This document shows, in pieces, positions 8,720 to 19,430 of a stretch of DNA of 64,000 nucleotides. A model generated the notes under the pieces. The model searched no databases. It was not told the origin of the DNA and saw only the letters and a program-made list of their open reading frames with translations. This DNA is from Mediterraneibacter massiliensis (GTDB lineage: Bacteria > Bacillota > Clostridia > Lachnospirales > Lachnospiraceae): contig NZ_LN913001.1 in NCBI RefSeq assembly GCF_001487105.1, forward strand, positions 1,443,902 through 1,507,901, written 5' to 3'. The stretch's first letter is position 1; every line of letters begins with the position of its first letter. Both the position numbers and the translations under genes were made by a program.

Positions 8720-9151
8720 ATGATTTTTGGAAATGATGAAGGAAAAAGAAACAGCATCTGGAAGACCGTAATGTCAGTCTCTACAGTACTGATCATTATT
8801 ATCGCTGCCTTTTTTATCATAAAGCTTTTTACAGCGAATCCACTAGAAGGGAAATGGTACTGTGCAGACAGTGATCTTACGATGTCGGTAGGCGGAGACA
8901 AGACGATCGAATTTTCATGGAAGGATGAAGAAGAACAGTCTGTGAAAATGCATGCCGAGTACCAGATCGACAAAGAAGAAAAAGTGCTTACCCTCTATGA
9001 AAAAGAGAGTGCAGATGATGGAGCAGGCGGCGCAAAAGCAAAAGATGTATCTGCTGTATTAGATACCTCGTATGATTACAGTATTGAGCAGGAGACGTTG
9101 ACATTGACAGATCGGGAGTATGGTGAGCAGATGATATTTGAAAGAAAATAG
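8720..9151 (+). CDS. Small membrane-anchored extracytoplasmic protein, unknown function
   Basis: A 143-residue protein I do not recognise by name. It has a short basic N-terminus, one transmembrane segment (about residues 15-36, VSTVLIIIIAAFFIIKLF) and a predicted external domain starting NPLEGKWYC. That domain resembles small lipocalin/DUF5640-like beta domains (GxW, then alternating strands rich in Glu, Ser and Thr). The start is chosen because a consensus promoter ends 30 bases upstream and AAAGGA precedes it at 9 bases. It is monocistronic, followed by a terminator. Confidence 0.7.
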   Translation: MIFGNDEGKRNSIWKTVMSVSTVLIIIIAAFFIIKLFTANPLEGKWYCADSDLTMSVGGDKTIEFSWKDEEEQSVKMHAEYQIDKEEKVLTLYEKESADDGAGGAKAKDVSAVLDTSYDYSIEQETLTLTDREYGEQMIFERK

Positions 9152-9171
9152 CGCCTGAAAAGCGGCAGTAT

Positions 9172-9216
9172 ATATGGGAGGGGTGGCAAGGGCCATCACT
9201 CCCATATGTTTCTTAT
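9172..9216 (+). terminator. Hairpin terminator before ispG
   Basis: Nine-base arms ATATGGGAG / CTCCCATAT (9172-9180, 9199-9207) with an inner TGGC/GCCA stem and a short, interrupted T-rich tail. A moderate intrinsic terminator. Confidence 0.6.
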
Positions 9217-9243
9217 GCGGCGCAGGTTTTGGGAGGAAGAAAA

Positions 9244-10299
9244 ATGTTAAGAAATAAGACAAAAGAGATCAGGATAGGGAAGGTTTGTATCGGAGGAGAG
9301 CAGCCTGTTGCGATACAGTCTATGACAAATACAAAGACAGAAGATGTAAAAGGGACGATAGACCAGATCCTCAGGCTGGAGGCGGCAGGATGTGAAATCG
9401 TTCGCTGTGCGGTTCCGACACCAGAAGCGGCAGAGGCGCTGAGGGAGATAAAAAAACAAATACATATTCCTCTTGTGGCAGATATACATTTTGATTACCG
9501 GCTTGCTGTTGCGGCTATTAAAAATGGTGTCGATAAGATACGCATTAATCCGGGAAACATCGGAAGTGAAGAAAAAGTACGTATGGTGGTAGAGACGGCA
9601 AAGGAAAGAGAGGTACCTATCCGCATAGGGGTCAACAGTGGATCTTTAGAAAAGCATATACTGGAGAAAAATGGCGGCGTGACAGCGGAAGGACTCGTAG
9701 AAAGTGCTCTGGATAAAGTACACATGATCGAAAATATGGGATATGACAATCTCGTAGTAAGCATCAAATCTTCAGATGTGCTGATGTGTATAAAGGCGCA
9801 TGAACTTATTTCTGAAATGTGTCCATATCCTCTGCATGTAGGAATCACGGAGGCGGGGACAGTATATGCCGGAAATATCAAATCTTCCGTAGGTCTGGGG
9901 GTCATTCTATATGAAGGGATCGGGAATACGATCCGTGTGTCGCTGACAGGAGATCCGGTGGAGGAAATCAAGACGGCGAAACAGATCCTAAAGACATTGG
10001 GACTTAGAAAGGGAGGCATTGAAGTTGTATCCTGCCCGACATGTGGAAGAACAAAGATCGATCTGATCCAATTGGCGAATCAGGTAGAAAAAATGGTGGC
10101 AGACATTCCTTTGGATATTAAAGTCGCTGTTATGGGGTGCGTGGTGAATGGACCAGGTGAAGCAAAAGAAGCGGATATCGGCATTGCAGGCGGCATAGGA
10201 GAAGGTCTGCTGATCAAAAAGGGCGAGATTATCAAGAAGGTAAAGGAAGAAGATCTCCTTTCGGTCCTTCGTCAGGAGTTGTTGAATTGGAAAGAGTAA
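9244..10299 (+). CDS. ispG: 4-hydroxy-3-methylbut-2-enyl-diphosphate synthase (IspG/GcpE)
   Basis: Performs the penultimate step of the MEP isoprenoid pathway, converting methylerythritol cyclodiphosphate to HMBPP with a [4Fe-4S] cluster. The product is 351 residues. It has the N-terminal TIM-barrel segments VAIQSMTNTKTEDV (about residues 22-35) and ADIHFDYRLA (about 80-89). The C-terminal cluster ligands are in SCPTCGRT (about 262-269) and VMGCVVNGPGEA (about 297-308). The ATG at 9244 follows GGGAGGAAGAAAA. A TTG 15 bases upstream is rejected because it would overlap the ribosome binding site. The gene overlaps polC by 13 bases. The usual upstream partners dxr and rseP are absent here. Confidence 0.96.
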   Translation: MLRNKTKEIRIGKVCIGGEQPVAIQSMTNTKTEDVKGTIDQILRLEAAGCEIVRCAVPTPEAAEALREIKKQIHIPLVADIHFDYRLAVAAIKNGVDKIRINPGNIGSEEKVRMVVETAKEREVPIRIGVNSGSLEKHILEKNGGVTAEGLVESALDKVHMIENMGYDNLVVSIKSSDVLMCIKAHELISEMCPYPLHVGITEAGTVYAGNIKSSVGLGVILYEGIGNTIRVSLTGDPVEEIKTAKQILKTLGLRKGGIEVVSCPTCGRTKIDLIQLANQVEKMVADIPLDIKVAVMGCVVNGPGEAKEADIGIAGGIGEGLLIKKGEIIKKVKEEDLLSVLRQELLNWKE

Positions 10300-13200
10300 G
10301 CAGTGAGAAAAAATTTTTTGACGTATTTCCTACACTGAAAACAGAGGAAGATCTGCAGGCTTTGTTCCGGGATGTAGAAGTGAAAAAGATCACGACAAAT
10401 ACAAAACGGGATTTCCTTCATGTGCATATACTCAGTACACATCTTATACAAAAAAAAGAAATCCGGAGAATGGAACAAAAGATTAAGGAACAGCTGTTTG
10501 GAACTGTACAGATCATAATCCGTATAGAAGAAAAATATATACTTTCCGGGCAGTATTCTGCAGAAGCGTTACTTTTGGAATATCGGGACAGTATTATCGA
10601 GGAACTGCGTGAAGACAGTGTACTGGCGGCAAATATGTACGAGCAGGCAGAACTGCATTTTGAAGGCAGGACAGTTTATCTGGAGCTGTTGGACACGATC
10701 GTGTCAAAAGGCCGAAAAGAGTCTATTGCAGAATACCTGGATACGGTTTTAAACAAACGTTTCCAGATAGGCGCGGAAGTGCGCATTTCTTATAAAAAGG
10801 CGTCTAAGCACAGCAGCAGGGAGGAAGATGAAGAACGTCTTCAGCTGGAGATCAATGAAATATTTAGACGGCGCACTGCTGAGCATAGGGAAGAAGACCC
10901 TAAAACGGTAGAAAAGAAAATGGTATCCTCAAAAGAAAGTCCTTCATCCGAAAAAAGAGGAAAGGCAGCCGGGAAAAAAGAATTTAAGAAGAAAGAATTT
11001 TACCGTCCGTTAAAACAGGGAGACGATCCCAATCTGCTCTATGGAAGAAATTTTGAAGATGAACCGATTCCTTTGGAACAGGTCATCACAGAGATGGGAG
11101 AAATCACAGTCCATGGGAAGATCATCAGCTTTGATACCCGGGAGATACGCAATGAAAAGACGATCATTATGTTTTCCGTGACAGATTTTACAGATACGAT
11201 CACTGTAAAAATGTTTGCGAGGAATGAACAACTCCCAGATCTTCTGGGAGAACTAAAAAAGGGCGCTTTTATTAAAATAAAAGGTGTAACCACGATCGAT
11301 AAGTTTGATGGAGAATTGACGATCGGTTCCGTAACTGGGATTAAGAAGATCGGGGATTTTACAGTTTCCAGAAAAGATCTGAGCATGCACAAGAGGGTGG
11401 AGCTCCACTGTCATACAAAGATGAGCGATATGGATGGAGTCTCGGAAGTAAAAGATATCGTGAAGCGTGCGCATGACTGGGGACATCCGGCCATCGCAAT
11501 CACAGACCATGGGGTGGCGCAGGCATTTCCGGATGCGAACCATTATATAGAGACGCTAGATAAGGCAGATCCATTTAAGATTATTTATGGTGTGGAAGGC
11601 TATGTCGTAGATGACCTGACGGAGATTGCAGTGGGAGCGGGGCAACAGACGCTGGATGATACATATATTGTTTTTGATCTGGAGACGACGGGATTCAGCG
11701 CTATTAAAGATAAGATCATAGAGATTGGCGCTGTGAAAGTGATAAATGGAGAGATCGTAGATTCTTTTAGCACATTTGTCAACCCTAAACGGCCGATCCC
11801 TTTTGAGATCACGCAGCTTACCAGTATCACAGATGAGATGGTCATGGATTCCCCTGCTATTGAGACAGTACTTCCAGAATTTTTAGCGTTTGTAGGAGAC
11901 GGTATTTTAGTGGCACATAACGCGGGATTTGATGTGGGATTTATCGAGCAGAACTGCCGCTATCAGGATATAGAACCGCATTTTACCTATGTAGATACGG
12001 TGGCATTAGCACGCGTACTTCTGCCTACATTGTCCAAATATAAGCTCAATGTAGTGGCAAAGGCGCTGAATATTTCTTTGGAAAATCATCACCGGGCAGT
12101 AGACGACGCAGAGGCGACGGCAGAAATATTTGTAAAGTTTGTCGAAATGCTGAAAAAAGAGAATATCACAACCTTAAAGGAAATAAATCGGTTTGGAGAT
12201 ATGAATCCAAACGCGATCCGGAAATTACCTACATACCATATCATTATCCTGGCAAAAAATGATATTGGAAGATATAATCTTTACCAACTGATCACGCAGT
12301 CTCATCTTACATATTATGCGCGTCGTCCGCGGATTCCCAAAAGTCTGCTGAATAAGCACCGGGAAGGACTGATCATAGGAAGTGCCTGTGAGGCAGGAGA
12401 GTTGTACCAGGCATTGCTGCATAAAAAATCAACAGAATTTATAGCAAGGCTTGCGGATTTCTATGATTACTATGAAATACAGCCTCTGGGGAACAATCGA
12501 TTCATGATCGAGAGCAGCCGTCTGCCGGATATCAACGCAGACGAAGATTTAATGGAGATCAATCGAGAGATCGTGCAGCTTGGTGAAAAGTTCAAAAAGC
12601 CGGTCGTAGCCACCTGTGACGTTCATTTCCTCGATCCGGAGGATGAAGTGTATCGCCGGATCATCATGGCAGGGAAAGGCTTTGATGACGCGGATGCTCA
12701 GCCGCCTTTGTATCTGCGCACGACAGAAGAGATGCTGGAGGAATTTGCGTATCTGGGGGCTGCAAAAGCAAGGGAAATCGTGATCGACAATCCCAATAAA
12801 ATTGCAGATATGGTGGAAAAGATCTCGCCGGTGAATCCTAACAAATGCCCGCCGGTGATCGAGAATTCAGATCAGGAATTAAGGGAGATCTGCTATCAAA
12901 AGGCACATGAGATGTATGGAGAAGAATTGCCTGTGCAGGTTTCCACCCGATTGGAAAAGGAATTAAATTCCATCATATCAAATGGGTATGCCGTGATGTA
13001 TATCATTGCGCAGAAACTGGTGTGGAAATCGAACGAAGATGGGTATCTGGTCGGCTCCCGAGGGTCTGTTGGATCCTCTTTTGTAGCGACGATGGCGGGC
13101 ATCACAGAGGTCAATCCTTTAAGCCCTCACTATTACTGCCCAAAATGTCATTACAGTGATTTTGAGTCAGAGGAAGTGAGAAGCTACGCAGGAGGTTGCG

Positions 13201-14777
13201 GCTTTGACATGCCGGATAAACGATGTCCAAACTGCGGCGCGCCTCTTGTGAAAGCAGGATTTGATATCCCTTTTGAGACTTTTCTTGGTTTTAAGGGCGA
13301 TAAGGAGCCGGATATTGATTTGAACTTTTCCGGGGATTATCAGGCAAAGGCGCATAAATATACGGAAGTTCTTTTTGGAACCGGTCACACGTTTAAGGCT
13401 GGAACGATAGGAACTTTAGCGGATAAGACAGCCTATGGCTTTGTGAAAAATTATTATGAGGAAAAGGGGCAGAGAAAACGGAAGTGCGAAATTGACAGGA
13501 TCACACAGGGATGTACCGGGATCCGGCGCAGCACCGGACAGCATCCCGGAGGGATAGTCGTACTGCCGCACGGACACAATATCAATGAATTTACTCCTGT
13601 GCAGCATCCGGCAAATGATATGGAGACAGATATCGTCACGACACATTTTGATTATCATTCTATTGACCATAACCTTTTGAAGTTGGATATCCTTGGACAT
13701 GATGATCCGACGATGATCCGTACATTGGAAGACTATATTACGTCCGATGCGTTGGAAAATGAGTATAATACAGAACATCCGTTTATCGCGACAGAGATTC
13801 CGCTGGATGATGAACAAGTGATTTCCTTGTTCCATAATACAAGTGCCCTGGGGATTAAACCGGAGGATATAGACGGCTGCAAACTGGGGTGTTTGGGGAT
13901 ACCTGAATTTGGAACAGATTTTGTTATCCAGATGGTGCAGGATACGAAACCACAGACCCTGTCCGATCTGATCCGTATTTCCGGATTGTCTCACGGAACG
14001 AACGTATGGCTTGGAAATGCCCAGGAACTGGTGAAATCCGGAAAAGCGACGATTTCTACGGCAATTTGTACAAGAGATGATATTATGATCTATCTGATCA
14101 ATCAAGGGGTAGAAAGCGCCCTAGCTTTTACGATCATGGAGAGTGTGCGTAAAGGAAAGGGATTAAAGCCGGAATGGGAAACAGCGATGAAGGAAAAGAA
14201 TGTTCCAGACTGGTATATATGGTCCTGTAAAAAGATCAGTTATATGTTCCCAAAAGCGCATGCGGCGGCATATGTCATGATGGCATACCGCATTGCCTAT
14301 TGTAAGATCAACTATCCACTGGCGTATTATGGCGCCTATTTTGGGATTCGCGCAGATGCGTTTTCTTATGAGATCATGTGTCAGGGAAAAGAAAAATTGA
14401 ACTATTATATGAAGGATTATAAACGAAGAAGTGATTCGTTAAGTAAAAAAGAGCAGGATGTATTAAAGGATATGAAGATCGTACAGGAGATGTATGCAAG
14501 AGGCTTTGAATTCGTTCCAATCGATATTTATAAAGCAAAAGCAACGAAATTCCAGATCATAGACGGAAAACTTATGCCTTCTTTATCCAGTATTGAAGGA
14601 ATGGGAGAAAAGGCGGCAGAAGCGGTGGAGGAAGCAGCGAAAGACGGACCCTATCTGTCCTTGGATGATTTCAGGGCAAGGACAAAGGTCAGCAAGACAG
14701 TCATTGATCTGATGGCGGATCTGGGACTCTTTGGTGATCTGCCGCAGAGCAACCAGCTTTCCCTGTTTGATTTTTAA
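10287..14777 (+). CDS. polC: DNA polymerase III alpha subunit, Gram-positive PolC type
   Basis: The replicative DNA polymerase of Firmicutes, carrying its own proofreading exonuclease. The product is 1496 residues against about 1440 in Bacillus. In order there is an N-terminal region, an OB-fold domain (about 255-365), a PHP domain starting [11 protein letters not shown] (about 373) that is split by the DEDDh exonuclease (FDLETTG near 461), then a zinc-finger-like CPKC...CPNC region (about 950-985). The polymerase core with [10 protein letters not shown] follows near 1006. The start is probably TTG at 10287, with CAGGAG 8 bases upstream. It lies within the last codons of ispG, so the genes are translationally coupled. 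The C-terminus ends [10 protein letters not shown], close to the clamp-binding QLSLF motif. Confidence 0.96.
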   Translation: MERVSSEKKFFDVFPTLKTEEDLQALFRDVEVKKITTNTKRDFLHVHILSTHLIQKKEIRRMEQKIKEQLFGTVQIIIRIEEKYILSGQYSAEALLLEYRDSIIEELREDSVLAANMYEQAELHFEGRTVYLELLDTIVSKGRKESIAEYLDTVLNKRFQIGAEVRISYKKASKHSSREEDEERLQLEINEIFRRRTAEHREEDPKTVEKKMVSSKESPSSEKRGKAAGKKEFKKKEFYRPLKQGDDPNLLYGRNFEDEPIPLEQVITEMGEITVHGKIISFDTREIRNEKTIIMFSVTDFTDTITVKMFARNEQLPDLLGELKKGAFIKIKGVTTIDKFDGELTIGSVTGIKKIGDFTVSRKDLSMHKRVELHCHTKMSDMDGVSEVKDIVKRAHDWGHPAIAITDHGVAQAFPDANHYIETLDKADPFKIIYGVEGYVVDDLTEIAVGAGQQTLDDTYIVFDLETTGFSAIKDKIIEIGAVKVINGEIVDSFSTFVNPKRPIPFEITQLTSITDEMVMDSPAIETVLPEFLAFVGDGILVAHNAGFDVGFIEQNCRYQDIEPHFTYVDTVALARVLLPTLSKYKLNVVAKALNISLENHHRAVDDAEATAEIFVKFVEMLKKENITTLKEINRFGDMNPNAIRKLPTYHIIILAKNDIGRYNLYQLITQSHLTYYARRPRIPKSLLNKHREGLIIGSACEAGELYQALLHKKSTEFIARLADFYDYYEIQPLGNNRFMIESSRLPDINADEDLMEINREIVQLGEKFKKPVVATCDVHFLDPEDEVYRRIIMAGKGFDDADAQPPLYLRTTEEMLEEFAYLGAAKAREIVIDNPNKIADMVEKISPVNPNKCPPVIENSDQELREICYQKAHEMYGEELPVQVSTRLEKELNSIISNGYAVMYIIAQKLVWKSNEDGYLVGSRGSVGSSFVATMAGITEVNPLSPHYYCPKCHYSDFESEEVRSYAGGCGFDMPDKRCPNCGAPLVKAGFDIPFETFLGFKGDKEPDIDLNFSGDYQAKAHKYTEVLFGTGHTFKAGTIGTLADKTAYGFVKNYYEEKGQRKRKCEIDRITQGCTGIRRSTGQHPGGIVVLPHGHNINEFTPVQHPANDMETDIVTTHFDYHSIDHNLLKLDILGHDDPTMIRTLEDYITSDALENEYNTEHPFIATEIPLDDEQVISLFHNTSALGIKPEDIDGCKLGCLGIPEFGTDFVIQMVQDTKPQTLSDLIRISGLSHGTNVWLGNAQELVKSGKATISTAICTRDDIMIYLINQGVESALAFTIMESVRKGKGLKPEWETAMKEKNVPDWYIWSCKKISYMFPKAHAAAYVMMAYRIAYCKINYPLAYYGAYFGIRADAFSYEIMCQGKEKLNYYMKDYKRRSDSLSKKEQDVLKDMKIVQEMYARGFEFVPIDIYKAKATKFQIIDGKLMPSLSSIEGMGEKAAEAVEEAAKDGPYLSLDDFRARTKVSKTVIDLMADLGLFGDLPQSNQLSLFDF

Positions 14778-14868
14778 AAAGGTCAAAGGTGAGCCTGTAC
14801 AGAAAAGCAAGACCTATGCTATAATAGTGCCAATGTATGGAAAAATAGGACAGATGGAGGAAAAGACA

Positions 14869-16104
14869 ATGTACGATTTCGAAGAAATCAAGAAGGCGGA
14901 TGCCGAAATTGCAGAGGCGATCGAAGAAGAAATGAAAAGACAGAATTCCCATATTGAGCTGATCGCCTCTGAAAATTGGGTGAGCAAGGCAGTCATGGCG
15001 GCGATGGGAAGCCCTCTGACAAATAAATACGCAGAAGGATATCCGGGGAAAAGATATTACGGTGGCTGTCAGTGTGTGGATGTGGCAGAGAATCTCGCTA
15101 GGGAAAGGGCAAAAAAGCTGTTTGGCTGCGAGTATGTAAACGTGCAGCCCCATTCCGGCGCGCAGGCAAATATGGCAGTTATGTTTGCTATGCTGACGCC
15201 CGGGGATACTGTGATGGGAATGAACCTAGATCACGGCGGTCATCTGACACACGGTTCACCGGTCAATATGTCAGGAAAATATTTCAAGATCACGCCTTAT
15301 GGTGTCAATGAAGATGGGGTGATCGATTATGATAATGTTCTTAAAATCGCTAGAGAATGTAAACCCAAATTGATCATTGCAGGAGCCAGTGCATATGCAA
15401 GAACTATTGATTTTAAAAGATTTCGGGAGATTGCAGATGAGGTCGGCGCATATCTGATGGTAGATATGGCGCATATCGCAGGTCTTGTGGCAGCGGGACT
15501 CCATCCAAGTCCAATCCCTTATGCCCATGTGACAACAACCACGACTCATAAGACGTTACGAGGTCCGCGTGGAGGCATGATCCTTTCCAGTAATGAAGTT
15601 AATGAGAAGTTTAACTTTAATAAAGCGGTATTTCCGGGGATCCAGGGCGGTCCGTTGATGCATGTGATCGCGGCAAAGGCAGTCTGCTTTAAAGAAGCTC
15701 TGGAACCGGAATTCAAAGTGTATCAGGAGCAGGTGATCAAGAATGCGAAAGCACTCTGCGAAGGATTGATGAAGCGCGGCGTTAAGATTGTTTCTGGCGG
15801 AACTGACAATCATCTGATGCTGGTAGACCTGACCGGTAAAGAAGTCAGTGGAAAAGAACTGGAAAAACGCCTGGATGATGCTCATGTAACATGCAATAAA
15901 AATACCATTCCAAACGATCCACGTTCACCGTTTGTGACCAGCGGAGTAAGATTGGGAACACCGGCGGTGACGACCCGTGGATTGAAAGAAGAAGATATGG
16001 ATAAAGTGGCAGAGATCATTGCTATGGTCATCGAAAGTGAAGAAAATGTAGAAAAGGCCAGGGCAATGGTAGCAGAACTGACAGAAAAATATCCTCTTTG
16101 TTAG
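14869..16104 (+). CDS. glyA: Serine hydroxymethyltransferase
   Basis: PLP enzyme interconverting serine plus tetrahydrofolate with glycine plus methylene-tetrahydrofolate, the main one-carbon source for purine and thymidylate synthesis. It has 411 residues. Seen are [11 protein letters not shown] (about residues 25-35), [11 protein letters not shown] (about 58-68), [10 protein letters not shown] and the PLP-lysine motif [13 protein letters not shown] (lysine near 227). The start at 14869 has GGAGG 8 bases upstream. A TATAAT (14820-14825) lies about 45 bases before it without a good -35. The longer ORF would begin inside polC and is rejected. It is followed directly by the dispersed repeat, whose hairpin can act as its terminator. 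Confidence 0.95.
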   Translation: MYDFEEIKKADAEIAEAIEEEMKRQNSHIELIASENWVSKAVMAAMGSPLTNKYAEGYPGKRYYGGCQCVDVAENLARERAKKLFGCEYVNVQPHSGAQANMAVMFAMLTPGDTVMGMNLDHGGHLTHGSPVNMSGKYFKITPYGVNEDGVIDYDNVLKIARECKPKLIIAGASAYARTIDFKRFREIADEVGAYLMVDMAHIAGLVAAGLHPSPIPYAHVTTTTTHKTLRGPRGGMILSSNEVNEKFNFNKAVFPGIQGGPLMHVIAAKAVCFKEALEPEFKVYQEQVIKNAKALCEGLMKRGVKIVSGGTDNHLMLVDLTGKEVSGKELEKRLDDAHVTCNKNTIPNDPRSPFVTSGVRLGTPAVTTRGLKEEDMDKVAEIIAMVIESEENVEKARAMVAELTEKYPLC

Positions 16105-16108
16105 ATGG

Positions 16109-16262
16109 TTCACTTCATTGCCAGAAGGCAGATTCCGCAATTAGATTTCAGAAGAAAAGACGACTTCACGCTGTTATATATCTCCAATCGGAAGGAAATA
16201 CATACTTCTGTTTGGAAGTCAGCAGCGTGAAGTCGATTTTTTACGTTTTGAATATAAACTTA
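16109..16262 (+). repeat. Dispersed intergenic repeat, copy 1
   Basis: About 154 bases that recur, reverse-complemented, at 42417-42577 with roughly 85-90 percent identity by eye. The core is a perfect 13-base inverted repeat CGACTTCACGCTG (16161-16173) / CAGCGTGAAGTCG (16223-16235). It encloses a partly self-complementary interior (TCCAATCGGAAG and CTTCTGTTTGGA) and is followed by ATTTTTT. A smaller TGCC-AGAA-GGCA hairpin lies at 16119-16130. It starts 5 bases after the glyA stop and probably terminates glyA transcription. No coding capacity and no transposon-like terminal repeats were seen. Confidence 0.88.
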
Positions 16263-16370
16263 TCGCGCAATCATTTTTTCGAATAATTGCTCTTTGATAC
16301 TTTAACTCGACAAAGTATTGTGCTATACTGGAAAAAGACAATGTTTAAAGGCTAAAGGAGGAAAAGGAAA
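16263..16370 (+). promoter_or_regulatory. Leader of the paaK-ior operon
   Basis: A TATACT at 16324-16329 is a good -10 for the operon. The -35 at the correct distance (TTTAAC, 16301-16306) is weak, which hints at an activator or a different regulatory input. The ribosome binding site AAAGGAGG precedes the first gene. Confidence 0.4.
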
Positions 16371-17681
16371 ATGATATGGGCAAAGGAAGAAACTCTGCCA
16401 AGAAATGAAATTGAAGACATCCAGCTTAAGAAATTAAAGGATACGGTTCAATATATTTATGACCGTGTCAGACCTTATAGGGAGAAAATGGATGAGGCAC
16501 AGGTGAAGCCAAAGGATATCATTTCTTTGGAAGACTTGAAAAAACTTCCATTTACATATAAAGCGGATTTTCGGGACAATTATCCGGATGGATTATTTGC
16601 GGTAGATAAAAAAGAGATTGTCCGTTATCATGCAAGTTCAGGCACGACTGGGAAGCCTACGGTTGTAGGATATACGCAGAAGGATCTAGATGTTTGGCTG
16701 AATAATGTAGCACGTATTGCATGTATGGGAGGTGCGACAGCGGATGATGTGGCACAGATCTCGTTTGGATACGGAACGTTTACAGGCGCTTTGGGGCTGC
16801 ATGGAGGGTTGGAAAAGATAGGTGCTTCTGTTATTCCGATGTCATCGGGGAATACGAATAAACAGATTATGTTCCTGCAGGATATGGGTGTGACGCTGCT
16901 TGTGGCAACGCCTTCCTATGCACTGCATTTAGGAGAGGTGCTGCGGGAACGTGGGATCGATCCATCTAAGGATCTGAAGATCCACATAGGGCTGTTCGGC
17001 GGCGAGGGAATGACGGAACCGATGAGAGAAGAAATGCGCAAAGTCTGGGGAAGCCAGTTTATCTGTACACAGAACTATGGAATGAGTGAACTGTGTGGTC
17101 CCGGCGTGTCAGGAGAATGTACCGAACTGTGCGGGATGCACATCAACGAAGATTGGTTTATTCCAGAAATCATCGATCCGGAGACAGAAGAAGTGCTTGC
17201 ACCGGGTGAGACGGGAGAATTGGTGATCACCTGTCTGGGTAAAGAGGCGCTTCCTCTCGTCAGATACCGTACGGGCGATCTGACACGGCTTATGTATGAG
17301 CCGTGTAAATGTGGAAGAACGACAGTAAGAATGGCAAATCTGTCTGGACGGGCGGACGATATGCTTGTCATTCGAGGGGTAAATGTATTTCCTGGGCAGA
17401 TTGAGGAAGTATTATTTAAAATAGAAGAAATCGGACCTCACTATGAGATTTTAGTGGAGAGAAAGAATCGGCTGGATGTTATGACGATCACGGTAGAGTT
17501 AGTAGATGACAGACTGCTCGATAGCTATGGAAAGCTAAGTGCTCTGGAACAGAGGATAAAATCAGCTTTGAAATCACAGCTTGGTCTTGCGACACAGATA
17601 CGTCTGGTCGCACCAAACTCTCTGCAGAGATTTGAAGGAAAAGCAAAAAGAGTAACAGATTTACGAAAGGATGGACTGTAA
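16371..17681 (+). CDS. paaK: Phenylacetate-CoA ligase family protein (first copy)
   Basis: An adenylate-forming acyl-CoA ligase of 436 residues that activates aryl acids such as phenylacetate or indoleacetate with ATP and CoA. The AMP-binding P-loop is YHASSGTTGKPTVVGYT (about residues 86-102). Further motifs are QNYGMSELCGPG (about 234-245), RYRTGDLT (about 299-306), and the C-terminal hinge GRADDMLVIRGVNVFPGQIE (about 326-345). It starts an operon with iorAB, two ACT proteins and a second ligase. PaaK/IOR pairing allows arylpyruvate oxidation to arylacetyl-CoA and ATP, or the reverse. The second ligase at 20485 is only moderately similar, so the two may differ in substrate. Confidence 0.9.
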   Translation: MIWAKEETLPRNEIEDIQLKKLKDTVQYIYDRVRPYREKMDEAQVKPKDIISLEDLKKLPFTYKADFRDNYPDGLFAVDKKEIVRYHASSGTTGKPTVVGYTQKDLDVWLNNVARIACMGGATADDVAQISFGYGTFTGALGLHGGLEKIGASVIPMSSGNTNKQIMFLQDMGVTLLVATPSYALHLGEVLRERGIDPSKDLKIHIGLFGGEGMTEPMREEMRKVWGSQFICTQNYGMSELCGPGVSGECTELCGMHINEDWFIPEIIDPETEEVLAPGETGELVITCLGKEALPLVRYRTGDLTRLMYEPCKCGRTTVRMANLSGRADDMLVIRGVNVFPGQIEEVLFKIEEIGPHYEILVERKNRLDVMTITVELVDDRLLDSYGKLSALEQRIKSALKSQLGLATQIRLVAPNSLQRFEGKAKRVTDLRKDGL

Positions 17682-17682
17682 A

Positions 17683-19428
17683 ATGGGAGAAAAAGTAATT
17701 ATGCTCGGCAATGAGGCAATTGCACGGGGCGCATATGAGGCAGGCGTGAAAGTCTCTTCTGCGTATCCGGGGACACCGAGTACAGAAATCAGTGAATATC
17801 TGGTGCAGTATAAGAAAGATGTATATGAGGAATGGGCGCCGAATGAGAAAGTGGCGGTGGAAGTGGCAGTAGGAGCAAGTATTTCCGGCGTACGTTCTAT
17901 GGCGTGTATGAAACATGTCGGTCTGAACGTGGCAGCGGATCCTTTGTATTCCGTATCTTATATGGGCGTAAATGGCGGGCTGGTGTTAGTAGTGGCAGAT
18001 GATCCGGGATTATATAGTTCACAGAATGAGCAGGATACCCGTATGGTTGCACGCGCGGCACAGATCCCGGTGATCGAGCCGTCAGACAGTGCAGAAGCAA
18101 AAGATTTCTTTAAGGAAGCATTTGCATTAAGTGAAAAATATGACAGGCCGTTTATTTTCCGTACAACAACGAGACTCGCACACTCGCAGGGGCTTGTAGA
18201 GTTAAAAGAAAGAGAAGAAATTGCGGATAGGCCATATGAGAAACAGATCCAGAAAAATGTGATGATGCCGGGCAATGCCAAGCTGCGCCATATTGAGATT
18301 GAAAAGCGTAATCTAGAACTTGCGGAGGCAGCAAATACGCTTGCGATCAATAAGATGGAGATCAATGATACGAAGATTGGTGTGATCACAAGTGGGATCC
18401 CATACCAATATGTCAAAGAAGCGCTTCCACAGGCGTCCGTTTTAAAACTTGGAATGGTCAATCCACTTCCGCGCAAGTTGATCGAAGAATTCGTATCTAA
18501 GGTAGAGACGGTATATATAGTAGAAGAATTAGATCCAGTTATTGAAGAACAAGTAAAATCCTGGGGTATTAAAGCAATTGGAAAAGAAATCTTTACCGTG
18601 CAGGGAGAGTACAGTGCCAATATGCTTCGCAGAGCGATCTTAAAGGAAGAACTGGATCTGGAAAAACCGGCGCAGGCACCGGGACGCCCACCTATCCTAT
18701 GTCCGGGCTGTCCGCACAGAAGTGCGTTTTATGTGTTGAAGAAGCTGAAAATGCATGCAGCAGGCGATATCGGATGTTATACATTGGGGGCAGTGCCTCC
18801 TCTTAGTGTGATTGATACGACGATGTGCATGGGCTCTAGTATTTCCATGCTGCATGGGATGGAGAAAGCAAAAGGAAAAGAATATATTAAAAATTGGGTT
18901 GCAGTGATCGGAGATTCGACGTTCCTGCATACAGGTGTCAATTCTTTGATGAATATGGTGTATAACAAGGCAACAGGAACCGTGATGATCCTGGATAATT
19001 CTACGACAGGGATGACCGGGCATCAGGACCATGCGGCTACCGGAAAGACACTGCAGCAAGAGCCCACTTATGCGATCGATATTGCAGGATTATGTCGCGC
19101 GATGGGAATTAAAAATGTGGTGGAAGTTAATGTGTTTGACATCGCGCTTTTAGAAAAAACGATCAAAGAAGAAGTGGCGAAAGATGAGGTCTCTGTCATC
19201 ATTACAAAGACGCCTTGCGTGCTTTTGGACAAATCCAAAAAACCTCTATATATCGCGCACGAAGATAAATGTAAAAAATGCGGTATGTGCATGAAACCGG
19301 GCTGTCCGGCAATGACAAAGAATCCAGACGGAACGATCCGTATTGACGATACAATGTGTACCGGCTGTGGTTTATGTGAATCTTTATGTAAATTTGGCGC
19401 GATAGAAATGGTAAAGGCAGGTGAATAA
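17683..19428 (+). CDS. iorA: Indolepyruvate ferredoxin oxidoreductase, alpha subunit
   Basis: Large subunit of IOR, which converts aryl pyruvates plus CoA to arylacetyl-CoA, CO2 and reduced ferredoxin using thiamine diphosphate. It has 581 residues. The N-terminal pyrimidine-binding domain begins NEAIARGAYEAGVKVSSAYPGTPSTE as in other IorA proteins (motif AYPGTPSTEI). The central ThDP-binding part has CPGCPHRSAF (about 342-351) and GDIGCYTLG, then GDSTFLHTG. The C-terminus is a two-cluster ferredoxin domain (CKKCGMCMKPGCP and CTGCGLCESLCK, about 528-575). The ATG at 17683 is one base after the paaK stop. A TTG four codons earlier overlaps paaK and is less likely. Confidence 0.95.
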   Translation: MGEKVIMLGNEAIARGAYEAGVKVSSAYPGTPSTEISEYLVQYKKDVYEEWAPNEKVAVEVAVGASISGVRSMACMKHVGLNVAADPLYSVSYMGVNGGLVLVVADDPGLYSSQNEQDTRMVARAAQIPVIEPSDSAEAKDFFKEAFALSEKYDRPFIFRTTTRLAHSQGLVELKEREEIADRPYEKQIQKNVMMPGNAKLRHIEIEKRNLELAEAANTLAINKMEINDTKIGVITSGIPYQYVKEALPQASVLKLGMVNPLPRKLIEEFVSKVETVYIVEELDPVIEEQVKSWGIKAIGKEIFTVQGEYSANMLRRAILKEELDLEKPAQAPGRPPILCPGCPHRSAFYVLKKLKMHAAGDIGCYTLGAVPPLSVIDTTMCMGSSISMLHGMEKAKGKEYIKNWVAVIGDSTFLHTGVNSLMNMVYNKATGTVMILDNSTTGMTGHQDHAATGKTLQQEPTYAIDIAGLCRAMGIKNVVEVNVFDIALLEKTIKEEVAKDEVSVIITKTPCVLLDKSKKPLYIAHEDKCKKCGMCMKPGCPAMTKNPDGTIRIDDTMCTGCGLCESLCKFGAIEMVKAGE

Positions 19429-19430
19429 AG

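Noticed and set aside
13416..14105. 229-codon minus-strand ORF
   Set aside because: Antisense to the polymerase core of polC, with no promoter or ribosome binding site.
16105..16370. Insertion sequence or MITE with terminal inverted repeats
   Set aside because: The two repeat copies have no matching terminal repeats, no clear target duplication and no coding region. Only a structured dispersed repeat is supported.
17958..18620. 220-codon minus-strand ORF
   Set aside because: Antisense to iorA, which has clear ThDP and ferredoxin motifs in the plus frame.
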